DNA of 64,000 nucleotides from Xestospongia bergquistia. Lineage: Eukaryota > Porifera > Demospongiae > Haplosclerida > Petrosiidae. The position numbers and the translations under genes are program-made. The notes below the pieces were generated by a model. That model searched no databases and was not told the DNA's origin. It saw only the letters and a program-made list of their open reading frames with translations. The DNA is taken from contig OZ014414.1 in the NCBI GenBank assembly GCA_963965975.1, positions 6,423,501-6,487,500 of the forward strand. Direction: 5' to 3'. Shown here piece after piece: positions 25,011-38,199 of the stretch; within the stretch, counting starts at the first letter, position 1, and each line of letters begins with the position of its first letter.

Positions 25011-28000
25011 TCTATGGTACTAGTTGAGATAATCTTGTTTTAAACTGTAATAGTTTATGTTGACTCCACCCATAATATTATCATCATATTATGTATATAC
25101 TAATACCTCAAGTATTAACTTATTATAATAAACTTGAAGAAAAAGTACATTATTAATGTTGACATACATTGTAAACAATTGATCTTGTATTATACAAGAT
25201 CCATTGTTTACATATTTCCTAGATTTCCAGTAATTACTAAGATGACTAAAGCACTATTATGTTTACCTCATTCAAATGCTGATGTGGAAAGACTTTTCTC
25301 AGGTGACACTAATTAAAACTAACATCCAGAATCAACTAAAGTTAAAACCAGGGGTTTGAACTTTGGGAGGAGGGAAATTCAGTCCTCTTATGTCCCATGC
25401 TGTACTATATATGCATATTGTATTTCATTTTTTTTCTTTAGAAAAATATCACTTATTGTATTACACATCTACATAGTCAACTATCTGGTTCAAATCTTGA
25501 ACATTATTTTAATGAAGGTTGCAATAGAAGGACCACCATTAAAAGATGTTGACTTTAATGCAATAATGGATATTTTCAAACCAAAAAACAGGTGGATTTA
25601 ACTTTTTTGAACTTTAACTTAAATAATTATAAAAATAAGAAATATATAGAAAATTCTTAATGTGGGGAAAGTATCTTTGGGGGATATCCCAGGGTTCTCC
25701 CTCTCCCCCCCTGTATGAACCCCTGGAAACAGTTGATACATTGACTTTGATCCAGATTTGGACATGTATAAAATGGTAAACAATACTATGTATGACACAG
25801 ATAGCTCTGAGTGGCTAACTATACTTATGTTTACTGCAATAATGAGTGATTTGTGAGTATTTATGACAAAGATATTCTGGGGAAATTATATATAGGATCT
25901 GGGAAAATCTGGGAAATTTTTTTCCTTTCTTGGGGGAAAAAGTAAATTTTGGACATGGAGACCCTGCTTGTATAGCAGATTGTCAAAGTAGGAGGGACTA
26001 GTATATTAGACTTTGACTGATTTCTTGTTTGAAGTGTTAAAAATATAACAATAAACACTTACAATATTATTATTAACATGTCATTACAAACTTTGTGGAC
26101 TGGTTACATTATTGATTACATTACGTACTGGTTGTGACATAACTTACAGCTTACTATAAGTATATAATATGGTATGGGTTTGACTATAATGTGTTTGTGC
26201 TATGTAGTCTTATCTGTAGACTGCCATGTACCCTGAGTAAAATAGATAGTCATATCATTTTACTAAAATGTCTTTAGTCTCATTCCCAGACTGTTAGGTC
26301 CCCAAAGCAAAAAAGTATCATGGTCAGGGAACATGGCAGTCTGGGGACAAGACAATGAGGTATGATGTTTAAAATATTTTGTTGATATTATAAACTTTTA
26401 CACGTGTATGTATCATAATTAATACAAGAAATAGATCTATGTGGACACACCCACATAACATGACACAAGAAATAGATCTATGTGGACACACCCACATAAC
26501 ATGACAGATGACAACTTTTGGTACAAGAAGGTCACATACTGAAATGTGATAGAGGTTTCAGCTTCAATTGCAAATTCTAACATAATCAACAATAGACACT
26601 TTTGTGCTTTATCAAATATATCAAATATATTTATAATATATTTTATAAGAGAGATGTTGTGTGAACAAACCTACTATAGGTTTTAGTATTTGTGGCTCAA
26701 TAAATCATTTTATCAAGTTAAAACTTTAAAATGGGTATTATTATAGAGACCAACCCTTTTCCATTGTGAGGGAGGTTTATCATAAAGACAAACCTACAAA
26801 GTATGCCACAAGACAATAGTCATTATATTGAACATACAAGGAATTTTACCAATGATGTCATATGTAGTCTTGTTATTACAGATACTGAGAATTATATGTT
26901 TATAATATGATATACCTTCTATATCTGATTGTTTATCATCTGATTCTTTGACATCATTAGTTAAACTCTTATCTTTTAATTCTGATAGTGGAGAGTATAA
27001 TATGAAATAATCATAAAATATAATTTGCCTTATTACCTGTAGTTTCAATGATAGATGGTGTGGACTTGTCTTCTTCACTAGATTTTGTTTGGGTCTCCTC
27101 AAGTCCTTGATCAGTTAGTGATTTATGAGTCTTTGAGGTAAGTACTACATCAAGTAATATACAGTGACAAGTGACAACCTATTTAGAGGACCATCACTGA
27201 TTTGACAGATACAACCCTTTTAGATGTACAGTAACTGTATTGTTCCATTTAAAGCATTTAAACCAGTGTATTAGCTGTTATAATGTAAATCTGCTGTTTT
27301 TACAGGCCAAGTTAATAATTCCTTTTAAGAAATTCTTACGAAGTAAACCAAATCTGTTTACCTCAAGTCAATAAATTCTGTAATTTATTTTTTTACTAGT
27401 ACACCTAATTCCAATACAGTAATCTATGAATATTTACTACAACACTATAACTAAACTCACTGTACTGAGACTATATAAACTGACCACATTCTCACTTGTT
27501 TAGATTCACTCAATAGTATAATATCTACATGTACATACTATAATAGTTACCTTTTAAACTCTGCTTTAATTTCTCAATCTGTTCATCTCTCTCTTGTAGT
27601 TGTAATATCAATGATGTGGTTATGTCTTGTAATTTCTCTATTTCTTTCTGTCTCTCATCAGCCATTGACACTAATTCCGTCTCAATAACTAAGAGAAAAC
27701 AAGTGATCACAATGCATATATAACTATTGACAAATATGTAACATGAACTATGTTAATGATAGCTATTGTATTAATTTAATAATACCTTCCTTTCTTTTTG
27801 AAAATGATGTCAAATCTTCAACCTGTTTTTCTTCAATTTCTATATATAACAACATTGTACAATATATTATTATACATGTACTATATGTATGATAAATTAT
27901 ATTCAAGATTTCAAATAGAATAAGTTAGAAGCAAAATTTAAAAATACATATACCAATAATATATAATATCTACATGTACATGCTATAATATTTACCTTTT

Positions 28001-31000
28001 AAACTGTGCTTTAATGTCTCGTTTTCTTTGTCTTTATCTCTTAGTTCTAACATCAAGGTGTTTATTATCATCTGCTGTTTCTCTATTTCTCTTTGTTTCT
28101 CAATAGACTCTTTCTCAATAACTAAAAATAAATTCACAATATACTAACAAATAAATAATACAGAGCATGTGTCAATGTTACATGTATTAATTAAATCTTC
28201 CTTGATTTAAAATGATGTTAAATTGTTTGGATGTCAGAAAAGTTATAAAATATAGACCCTTTCTACTCACAAACTACATCAGACTAATGTCTATTGTATG
28301 AAAGCTTAGTGAGACAGTCCTATATTAAGATATTTATAATGATCTCTACCTCCTAAACGCAAAACATTAAGCATTAAAATATATAGTCTGATACTTAAAC
28401 TGTCCCACTAGTCTTCTATACTACTGTGAAATTAATGAGTAACATAATGTTAGCTCCAATTACTCTAATAGATTTAGTCTCTTCCTTTTTAGTGTTACTT
28501 TTAGTTCCCCACTCAATTATTAATCTATTTTATTAATATAATTACCTTTTAAGTTCTGTTTTAATGTCTCAATTTGTTTGTCTCTATCTCTTAGTTGTAA
28601 TGTTAAATCTTCAACTTCCTTTTCTTTTATTTGTCTCATTTCTATGTGAAGTATTGAGTTGTAAAACAGTTGTACTATATTTAGTAAATTAGAACTAAAA
28701 ATCAAATTCATAATCTCATGAATATAGTTAAGTAAGTATACACCCACCCACACACTCACACAATAGGATAATAGACAGTTTAATTGTGGTTATTGACTAA
28801 ATACCTTCACTTTGTTTTTCAATAGATATTTGCATAGTCATCTCTTTACTGATGGTTTGTAGTTCTAGTTGACTTCTTAACTCCTTTGTGTTCTTTTCTA
28901 CAATAGTTCTAACATCCTATATACCAATAAACAACACATGTTATCTAATAATACTCATTTCTTACTTTATCTCTTCTATGATCGTAAATGACACAGTGTC
29001 CAAGTGTAAGTTGAAGTAATCCTCTTGTCTTCACTGATTCAACTGTCTCCTGAGCTCTGGCAATAAGTAAAGTTGTTAGATTGAGTGGAAAGAAACAAGT
29101 AACACTGATAGACTGGTTCTCTCTTATAACACGAATCTGTACATTTCCATTAACTGACTCAGCAAGAATATCCTTAATATCTTCTAATGTGCAACCTTTA
29201 GGATCCCAGTCTAAGACAAAGATGGCTGTCTCACATTTATGAAGAGAATGACTTTTGTTTTCTTTGAAGGTTTCATTCAAACAAAGAGAAGCTTTTGTTT
29301 CCTTGCAAAATGACTGAACAACATTTTTATATTCCTGTATATGTGTCTTTGCTTCTTTGATATCAAAACGCTCCACAATACCCTCCAGACAACTGATATT
29401 AATCAATGTACAATGATCACGTACAACATCTAAGACATCATTAATGGATTTAGAATGGGCTATTTGAGATTTAAGGTGAGGATAAGTATCAGCAAAAAAG
29501 CACATTAATTTATCCAGAGGTGGAGAACTTTTGTTAATAGCTTCTCGGATTTTGTTAAAGGCTATTCCAAATTTTTTTCGGATTGACCCAAATACAGAGT
29601 GTAACTTTCGAGGAATTGGAATAGGTTTTAAGGTTTTATCTATACATTAAAAATAATTTATTTGGGGTGAAATCTCTCCTAGTACTTACCTAATGTTTGA
29701 CTCCCTTCACTACTTGCAGTACATGCTACTTGTAAGTCATAATTAGGAAATGTTTTACCTATTAAAATAGACTTATAACAAAAGTAAAGTCTATGTCTGT
29801 ACTCACGACAATCCTGTATGATAGCATTAGCACATGGTACATTGCTAGTTTGTTTTAAGAGTACACTAGCAAAGACTTCCAGATTATGATAGTTGGTATG
29901 TACAGCATGACGTACAGCTTGTAATAAGACAAATAGTGCATTTTCTTCAGATTTAGAACGTGCCTTATCTTGCATGTTTGCTAATACTTCATAAGAAATA
30001 ACACCCTCATCATGTAGTAACTGCGCCACCCTAATAGGATATTTGAGACATTGAGAGAGAGTACCATAATGACAACGCAATATGTCACTGGCCAGAAGAG
30101 CTTGCTCTATGAGATAGAATTTACTAAGTACATATCAACTATTATATATATATATATATACCATTAGAATCAGATGTTGCTTCCAAAGCAAGCTTCTTCT
30201 TTTTTTGTTTTAAGTCCTCATCAGGTATCTCTTTGTCTTTTCGTAATCTCTTTCTTGTATTTGATGTATTTAAAACTGCCATCTCATGAGATTGCTAAGC
30301 AATAACAAGTACATTGATTTAATGAACAGTTTTGGTATCAACCTGATATTCCATTGTTTGATCAAATTTTATGCCCGCCATTGAGTCACTAGTAGCCTGA
30401 TAGTGACGACCACTATGATCTGTCAATGCTATCTCCTGAACTACTCTCATCTGATCATCTGGATACTTTTGAGCTAAGAAAAAGTAGTAACACTGTAAAA
30501 AATAATATGTCATTTTAACAATTAGTTTGTACTTTACATGGGTGGATTACTATGGAATATAGAATTTACATGAATTACTCATTGTATACTTTGTTGGTTT
30601 TTAAAGGTACAACATGCCAACAAGTTACATAGTGAGCAATACACAAGAATTCTATACTCCATAGTAGCTAATCCATTTAAGCTACAAATTAGTTGTTAAA
30701 ATGACATATTAATTTTACAGTGAATTGTACAGTAAGTTAATAGTGAATGAAATTCTTACCATATTCACTGATAATTTTTTCAGATAAAAGTCTTGTCTCT
30801 TCGAACTTGGACAGTACTGTAGCTAGCACTTTTAACTTATTGCAGTCTGAAAATATTATCGTATGAATAGCAGATAACAGAGTTGTCTTCTTCTCATTTG
30901 CCGAGCTTTGCAATGACTCCATCTTATCAAGTGTTTCTTCAGTGATACATCGCTCACTAAATAAGAGCTGAGACACTTTTACTGGATTGATCAGAGACTG

Positions 31001-31477
31001 TGATATTTCTTCAATAAAACTATCTTTTTCATTAAAAAGCAAACACATATTCACTAACTGCACAAATGTCATATTAACTTACATTTAGTTAAATCTTGAT
31101 GTATTTCATTAGCCTTCTTAATATTATTGACAATAGGACCCTTGATGGAAGTAATCACTGTTTCCCAGGTAACAAGATGTGACTTAGTAGTAGTTAACCA
31201 GCTATCAATTACTTCAGATAGTTTAACAGTGTCCCTCTCTTGGCTGTGCTTTAGACCACCCAAAACACTGTCAGAAACATTGAGTGATAAGCCGATCTCA
31301 TGCCACAAGTGACTAATATCAGCCAATAGTTTGAGTAGCTCATGTTTAGTGGGAACCTTCTTCAAAATATCTGAAATATCTAAATGAAGAGAAGTAAGAT
31401 ATTAAAATGACTAACAGTTATATCAGGTCTTGTATCTTACCTAGATGTTGAGTTTGAGGTAGTTCCTTTGTAGCCAT
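23063..31477 (-). CDS. Death-domain/CARD-like/coiled-coil/LRR protein, copy 2 (intact, 16 exons)
   Basis: Hand-joined exons: 31477-31441, 31379-31083, 31023-30760, 30473-30343, 30294-30162, 30106-29807, 29758-29690, 29639-28966, 28916-28805, 28641-28546, 28121-27996, 27839-27786, 27688-27551, 27144-27037, 26981-26916, 23856-23063. They total 3,399 nt, 1,132 residues, in phase throughout. Domains: a short first exon (MATKELPQTQHL); a death domain (about 15-108, LWHEIGLSLNVSDSVLGGL); a CARD-like domain (about 112-199); a basic exon TRKRLRK..KQKKKK (about 250-285), a possible nuclear signal; a second CARD-like domain (about 290-385, ILRCHYGTLSQ); the module (411-635, CLEGIVERF..VTCFFPLNLTTLL); coiled coils (636-810); and LRRs (869-1132). 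The death domain is a different type from copies 1, 3 and 5. The acceptors of exons 3 and 15 are weak and could be mis-set. The last intron is about 3 kb and holds transposon scraps. The role is probably intracellular adaptor signalling, by inference from death/CARD folds. Confidence 0.82.
25134..25601 (+). pseudogene. hAT transposase C-terminal (dimerisation) remnant
   Basis: The frame at 25134-25316 contains LCLPHSNADVERLFSG, the hallmark of the hAT C-terminal dimerisation region. The frame at 25510-25600 (IEGPPLKDVDFNAIMDIF followed by KNRW) matches the part of such transposases beyond it. Between them, at 25349, begins one end of an inverted-repeat pair: CCAGGGGTTTGAA, complemented near 25726 as CCAGGGGTTCATA, each backed by a G/C run. 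These look like hAT ends, but I find no clean 8-bp target duplication. Everything lies in the last intron of copy 2, on the opposite strand. Confidence 0.65.
26275..26366. repeat. Small foldback element, TAGTCTCATYCC family
   Basis: The left end AGTCTCATTCCCAGACTG and the right end CAGTCTGGGGACAAGAC are imperfect complements about 90 bp apart. It is related to elements at about 5005 and 40597 by the shared end word. Confidence 0.6.
26424..26506. repeat. Perfect 41-bp tandem duplication
   Basis: The unit ACAAGAAATAGATCTATGTG plus the next 21 bases (to CATAACATGAC) occurs twice in direct succession without mismatch. It is intronic to copy 2. Confidence 0.85.
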
Positions 31478-32438
31478 AGTTAGTATTATGAGAGCAAATA
31501 AGATATAGTCTACTGATTATTATTTGCAGTGAAGAGGAGGTGTCTCTCTGATATTTTGGGTGTGGCTGTTTAGTACCTTATGAAATTTATAGAATTTCCA
31601 AATTGATTGCTGACACGCACTATAGTTGACTTTTATTAGGTGGAGCTTATTATATAATATTGTTTTGTAATATTTAGGGTGGGGCTGATATAGTATTAAC
31701 GACACTAGTTTCACAATAGGCAGTCCTATATTACACTGAGTCTCATAGTAATACAGCTATTAAATAGTTCCATCACGAAATACTAAACAATACTGGTACA
31801 TAATAGCACTAAAGTCTCAAAATATGATGTAAATCTTGATTTGTTACTTCAAAGGATGATGTTGTTAATGGTAATGACTGAGTACATTGAGCTAAATGAC
31901 CATTTATTAATATCATCATAATGAAGGGAAGTAGCAGGTGAGAGATAAATTAATGTATTTGTACTATTATAAATTGAAGAACTTGGTAATTTATAATATT
32001 GTGGTTGATATAATGATGATATATACTGTGTCATATTAATGGGATGAAAAGGATACTCTGTTCTATTTGGAGGCACCAAGGAATGATCTAGATAATTAGA
32101 TGATAACCATATATTGGTGATTTATTAGATTAAAACTCACTAGTTTGATTAATAGGGGCAGATTTGTTGAAATGAGTAAGAGGAGTGTCTAAAATGAAAG
32201 ACACCTTGATGTTTGGGTAAGTCTATAGTGGTAATGTTCATTTTTGTAATATTCACCAAACAAGGAGTATCTAAAGTAATAATAATAATACATAATTGGT
32301 ATGAATGACATCATATCTATTAATAGTACACTATACTATAAATAATACAGTATAGAATACAGTTAGTATATAACATACTTTTAAAAGATAACCTTAAAAT
32401 GAGTTGTTACTATTTTTAGTAACCCCTTTTTTTTACAG
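31478..32438. other. 5' flank of copy 2 and gap before the kinase gene
   Basis: This holds the presumed promoter of the minus-strand gene at 23063-31477. One Tyr-rich minus-strand frame at about 32090-31855 follows a TTATCTAG acceptor-like site (VPPNRTEYPFHPINMTQYIS...). It resembles no family I know and has no partner exons, so I leave it as a possible isolated exon. No other feature is seen. Confidence 0.35.
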
Positions 32439-35391
32439 GTCAAGATGCATACAATACCTGGGAGTACCAGGTGGACTATCAACTACTTGGTTCTTCAGAT
32501 AGCTTCAAAACTTCAAAGACTAACTCTACCTCTCTCACCCTCACAAATCTTGCAGCTGGTACATTATATGAGTTTACAGTCACTCCTATTGGACTAAAGT
32601 AACAGATGAAACCTTTGTGTTTAATACTTTGCCAGAAGGTGAAACATTTTTGGTAAGTCATGGATAGATTCATCTTTTCTCTTAGATCAGGCACCTGAAG
32701 ATCTTATTGCTGGTAACGAAGGTATTATCAGATCAGAATATCTTGGTGAAAATTCCAGGTACATATCTCGTACTCAGACTAATCACTCCACTGGTAAGTT
32801 ATATAATATGTATGACATCGTTACTGTATTTAGTAACTGCTAGTAAAGGTTAGTTTGTTAGTGATTGTAATCGGTATAGCAAGAAATTTTTGGTCGTACA
32901 AATTTTTGGTGAGATATGGCAAACTCCGTTAGAATTAAATATAAAAAAATTAAATTTCAAATTTTTATTTCACTTGACCACACCTTTGTGAACACATGAA
33001 TTTGCAATGTAATTTTGGGGATTTGTAAGGTCACTAGTCGCATAAAGTATTGGTAGAGAGCATTATAGATCAAACACACTTCAAAAGTACATGTCACAAG
33101 AATAACAATTCATAGGTTTAAATTTTGCATACTCCAAGAAACCTTTGAAATATAAGAAAAATTTGCACTATATATGGTGATCCATATATACCTACCTATC
33201 TATCCATTTATCCATTATCAATATGTATATTAATACATTCAATAGTAATGATATGTAAGTAATATGTAGTGTTATTATTATTGTTTTTGTTGTTGTTGTT
33301 GCTGTTGTTGTTGTTATTCTATTGATATTTAAATTTTAGGTTTTTACGAGTAATGTACCTGGTAATGGAACTTCTTCACAGACTGTGACCTTTTATACTA
33401 ACAATATCTGTGTTATATATTGTGTATTTATTATATGCCAAATGATATTTGTGTTGTCAGTAATGATAAAATGACTCTCTCTCTCTCTCTCTCTTGATTA
33501 TTGTCTATCTCCTCATTTAAATGACTCTGCTGATTGTCCAGTTCCTATTTTTATCAACATTACTAATACAAGTATAGCTATCAGATTGGAAGTACCCAAA
33601 ACCTCTAACATATTGTGTTGATCTAAGAATCACTTCTCATCATCCTCTTCCTGGCTACCCTGTGGTGAGTTTTACTGATTATTGTTGTTGTTGTTGCAGT
33701 GATACATCCTTTTTATCAATGCTTATTATATATAAAACCCTTGATTTTTTTGCAGACTTTCTTCAGACCAGAAGTCATCTTAACAAACTTACTACCTTAT
33801 ATTGAATATATTGTTAAAGTTGAAGCATGTAACCAGTTCACACAAGTTAGTACAGATGGTTAATTAAGTTTGTATTAAATTTATAAATGATAATTATACC
33901 AAGTTATATGATATGTCTGTTCTTTACCTGTAGTACCTGATCCAGTAACTGGACTCAAATGTCTTGTCTATGGACCTGATAACATTTTCCTTTATTGGGA
34001 TAATCTGAATGAGACTCAATTAAGAGGCAATGTAGCAAACAGAACTTCTTTGCTATCCTAAACAATACCATTACTGAACAACAAAGAGTAACTTTAATTT
34101 TAATAAGACAGAGCTCTCACCTAATACCAGCTATAGTGTTAGTGTTCTCACTAATAATGGTGTTCTTAGTTCTAGTGAGGCCTCTACCATTACTAATACA
34201 ACATGGCCTTTCCCACCTCAATTGAAGACTATAACAAACATGAATGTTTCTTAAGTTGCTATGGTAGAAATGTCATGATGTCTTGTAGACGATTGAGGCA
34301 TACATTATGGAGGGTCAGGTATGTGTAATGGGGTGTGGTTTACATGTACTCATGTCATGTCTCTGAAAATATACATAATGTTGATCCATTTTATATCTAT
34401 TGTTATATTCTATTTATAGTCCAACCACTGTAGTGACAACTCACATGATCTCTCCTCAGTGTCTGGCTATCCTCTTCAACTTAACTTCACATTCACTAAT
34501 CTCTCCGCCTACACTAATTATAGGCTGTACATTCGGTGGACTGTAGAGTACAATGGAATGGAATATACAGCTGGAATCTTTGAGAGTTTAAGTATCACTG
34601 AAATGACAAGATGTAAGGTTTACTCAATTATTTAATGTACTATACATTTAGTAAATGTATAGATATATTTTAGACAAACATTTATTAATACTTTTTCATA
34701 TTAAAATGTATTCTAATGTAGTAACAATGTTCTGTCTTATTTAATTTATTCAATAGCTGGTGTCTTTGAAAAACCTTTTATTAAAATATCTGATAATGGA
34801 AATGTGACATGGAATAAACCAGATAACAATTGAGAAGAAATAATTGAATATATATTAAGATATGAGTGAGTATCAAAATAATAGGAACTTAATACTTAAC
34901 CCCTCTATATCCATCACTGAATATAAGTCCCTCTATAATCCATTACTCAATATAACCCCTCTATATTATTACTGAATAAAATCCTCTCTATGTTACTATT
35001 GAATGTAAGCTCCTCAATGTCATTCCTGTGTATAAGCCCCTATATATTATACTGAATATAAGCTCTATTTAATCATCTTGATATTGTTTACTAGAGTGTA
35101 TCATAATAATTATGATATGTTGATAATTCTATTCAGATCAACAGATCATACTAACACTGAAGGAATGGATAATTCCCAATTGTTTGAGGACTTCCAATCA
35201 ACTACCTACTTGAGCAATGATGTGTCCTACACAATAATTTATAATTTTGAAAGCACATAATTTTATTGGAGAAAGTGAAGAGAGTGAACCTATAATGTAC
35301 ACCAAAGCATCACCAAGTACCCAACAACCTTGTTAGTTGACAGCAATGGTAGTAACAATAGATGATCCTCTCTCTTTCTCTGTTAAGTATT

Positions 35392-35422
<31 letters not shown>

Positions 35423-35429
35423 CTCTCTC

Positions 35430-35462
<33 letters not shown>

Positions 35463-35485
35463 CTCTCTCTCTCTCTCTTTCTCTT

Positions 35486-35559
<74 letters not shown>

Positions 35560-37150
35560 GGGTATCAACAAACAGTAATCATTGCCAATATAGGTGGTTG
35601 GTGGAGGAGCAATTTTTATAATTGTAATATTAATTTTATTAATATATAAGTTTTATTTATTTATATTTAATATGATAATAATAATTACATGTATTTATTA
35701 AGTTAAATAAATACCTGTAAATAAAATAATAACATTCATTTTCTCTCTCTCTCTCTCTCTCTAGGTTGTTGTTGTTGTCTAACTACAAGTAAGAGAAGTG
35801 GATCTTTCAATCTAGACTATAAACTAAATCATCTACGAGCACTTTACTCACATTCTCATTCTCATTCTCATTCTGTAGCTAATCTCAACTATTTATGGTG
35901 AGTCATTGGTTACCATGACAATTATTATTTAATATCACCTGTGATATTTGTAGGTCACATGATGACTACAATTGAACTGATGAAGATTTGGATCTGTTGA
36001 ATAAATTTCCACGTAACAAATTGAGATTGGAAAGGTAAAATACTTCATATTTTGTGTTTAGTATGATTATATATCTCACTCTCTCTCTCCCCATCCAGGT
36101 TATTGATCGAAGTGAATTTGGTGAAGTATACCAAGGTACAGCTGTAGATATCCTAGGTCAACGTACAAGTCCCACTCCTGTGGCTGTTAAGACACTGAGA
36201 AAAGGCAGTACGACAGAGGAAGTTCTGGTCGGAAGCAGCTTCAATGAGGTAATTATATTTTGTTTACATTCTCTTAGTTCATTTTTCTCAATTACAGTAA
36301 CTTCAATCATCAAAACATTGTAAGGTGTTAGGGGTGTGTCTTGATAATGATCCTATTTATATCATTATGGAATTAATGCTAGGGGATGACTTATTGAAAT
36401 TCTTAAGAGAAGCTAAACGAGAACATATGAGTGTCACATGATAAATAAAATCACTTGATCTGATTATACACTCTTTTAAACTTATCTATCAATTTATTTA
36501 GTCTATTCATTTGTCTGTCTGTCCATTAATTTATCCTAATGTCCATTTGACTGTCTATCCATTCATCCATACACATACCGTTCATCCATATAACTATTTA
36601 TCCATCCATTCATTCCTTTTTTAGGGTCCTGCATTATTGACTTTAGTAAAACTTGTTCAGATAGCATTAGATGTTGCTCAAGGTTGTCGATGCTTGGAGC
36701 AACAACATTTTATTTACAGAGATCTTGCTGCACGCAATTGTCTTGTGTCAACTAAAGGAGCAGATTGTGTTGTAAAGATTGGTGACTTTGGTCTTGTTAA
36801 AGATCTGTACAGCCAAGACTACTACCAAGTTAGAGAAAGAGAGAGAGAATGTGTATTTATATCTTTGTATTGTGTAGGTAAAAGGACAGAGGAAATTACC
36901 AGTATGATGGATGGTACCAGAGGCTTTTCTTCAAGGGAAGTTCACAATTGAATCAGGCATTTGGTATGTGAAAGTTGAAGTGGTTATTATAAAGATATCA
37001 TTATTGTAAAGGTCTTATGGAGTACTTCTGTGGGAGATTATGACATTCATCCATTTTCCTTCCATTTAGTCCATTCATTTGTCCATTCTTTCATTTATTT
37101 ATCCATTTTGTAGGTATTGTAAATCTAGCTCATCAAGGTAGTATGCAAAT
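32439..37150 (+). pseudogene. Receptor tyrosine kinase with FN3 ectodomain (decayed)
   Basis: FN3 segments appear in order: about 32440-32600 (TSLTLTNLAAGTLYEFTVTP), 33340-33395, 33540-33860 (ILTNLLPYIEYIVKVEAC), 33935-34240 (VPDPVTGLKCLVYGP), 34440-34610 and 34757-34865. A membrane helix (VVGGGAIFIIVILILLIYK) lies at about 35592-35649. The juxtamembrane exon at about 35765-35898 contains an (HS)n tract. Kinase exons follow: about 36100-36248 (EFGEVYQG..PVAVKTLRKG), 36330-36440 (YIIMELMLGDDLLKFL), 36625-36828 (YRDLAARNCLV, DFGLVKD) and an activation/IX segment. Lesions include a degenerate glycine loop (IDRSEFGEV for GSGAFGEV), loss of the exon carrying the C-helix Glu, HRD to YRD, a TGA before WM, APE to VPE, TAA in an FN3 domain and a frameshift before the helix. 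It is not a functional kinase gene. Confidence 0.85.
35397..35559. repeat. (TG)n-(CT)n compound microsatellite
   Basis: About 11 TG units pass into roughly 140 bp of CT with occasional T insertions, in the intron just before the membrane-helix exon of the kinase pseudogene. It makes long Ser/Leu-only frames that are not genes. A smaller CT run lies at about 35742. Confidence 0.95.
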
Positions 37151-38199
37151 TCATAACAGTTTCTGACGCAGAGATAGTCTCCATAGAAAACTGTCTACAA
37201 TTTAATTTTGTATGTATCTTTTAGCCCAGTACTTATTATTATTGTATCCAATATCCTTTATTATATTATATGATAATATTAATAATATTATAATGTAGAT
37301 ATAGTGTTTGTTAGGACTAGTCTCATTGTTTATCATTATAAATTATTTCTCTCTTTGTTAATTTTTTAATACTAAATAATACTAATTAATATTTTAATTT
37401 TACTATTTCTTGATTCAATTGATTTGTTAAAATACATGTATGTATTGTTTAATATTTTTTCGTTATTAATGTACATGTAATTTGTCTAATTATCAGTACG
37501 ACTGTGAGAAATAATTTCTTTTTGTAACATCACAAATATTTAGAGTTTAGTAAATTAATACAAAACAGTCAAAATTATAATATTGTTATTATTGTATTGT
37601 TTGTGTTATGAGAACATTATAATGAGAGCAACTATAAACTTTGTTCATTAAAGTTGACTTATATTAGGATTAGTCAGTCTCAATGTGATTGTTCAGTATC
37701 TATTACAGCTGATATAATATTAATACTACTGATCTCTATACCTAATCTAGTTAATGGCTATATGTGGAGGAGACAGGAGAGGTGATAATTGTCTTTAATA
37801 TTTTCATGTTACTTTACATAGTATTTCATCTCTATACAATATATTTTATTCAGTTTATCAATTGTTCCTCTCGCATCTTCAATAGAGACTCCTTTATGTT
37901 AGAGATATAAATATTGTTTATAGAATGTCCTTTAACTTCATCTCACTTTCACTAGATGTAGCCGAGTGAACAAATTTCTCTATCTCATTAATTTCTATTG
38001 TTGAACTTCAGAAGTTGACAAATAATTTTTTGTTGCTTATCAACTGATCTCAGTACTCTAGTAAAATGTAGTCTTTCATCTCTGAATATAAGACGAGTAA
38101 ATTAATGCCTGCACACAAACAGGTTCCAAGTAACCAACTGCGAGAGGGACAAAAAGTGCGACGTGAAGTGTCAAGCAAAACTGCTCTATTTTTATTGTC
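37151..38199. other. Gap between kinase pseudogene and copy 3
   Basis: AT-rich, with no gene recognised. Kinase decay leaves no C-terminal lobe beyond SYGVLLWEIMTF at about 37015-37050. The downstream flank of copy 3 begins at about 38200. Confidence 0.5.

Noticed and set aside
25861..26058. 65-codon minus-strand frame in the intron of copy 2
   Set aside because: Low-complexity, with no partner exon or splice sites. It overlaps G-rich transposon-like debris (TGGGGGAAAAAG) without recognisable coding.
35337..35649. Two overlapping open frames of about 95 codons
   Set aside because: They are Ser/Leu and Cys/Val runs produced by the TG/CT microsatellite, not a protein.
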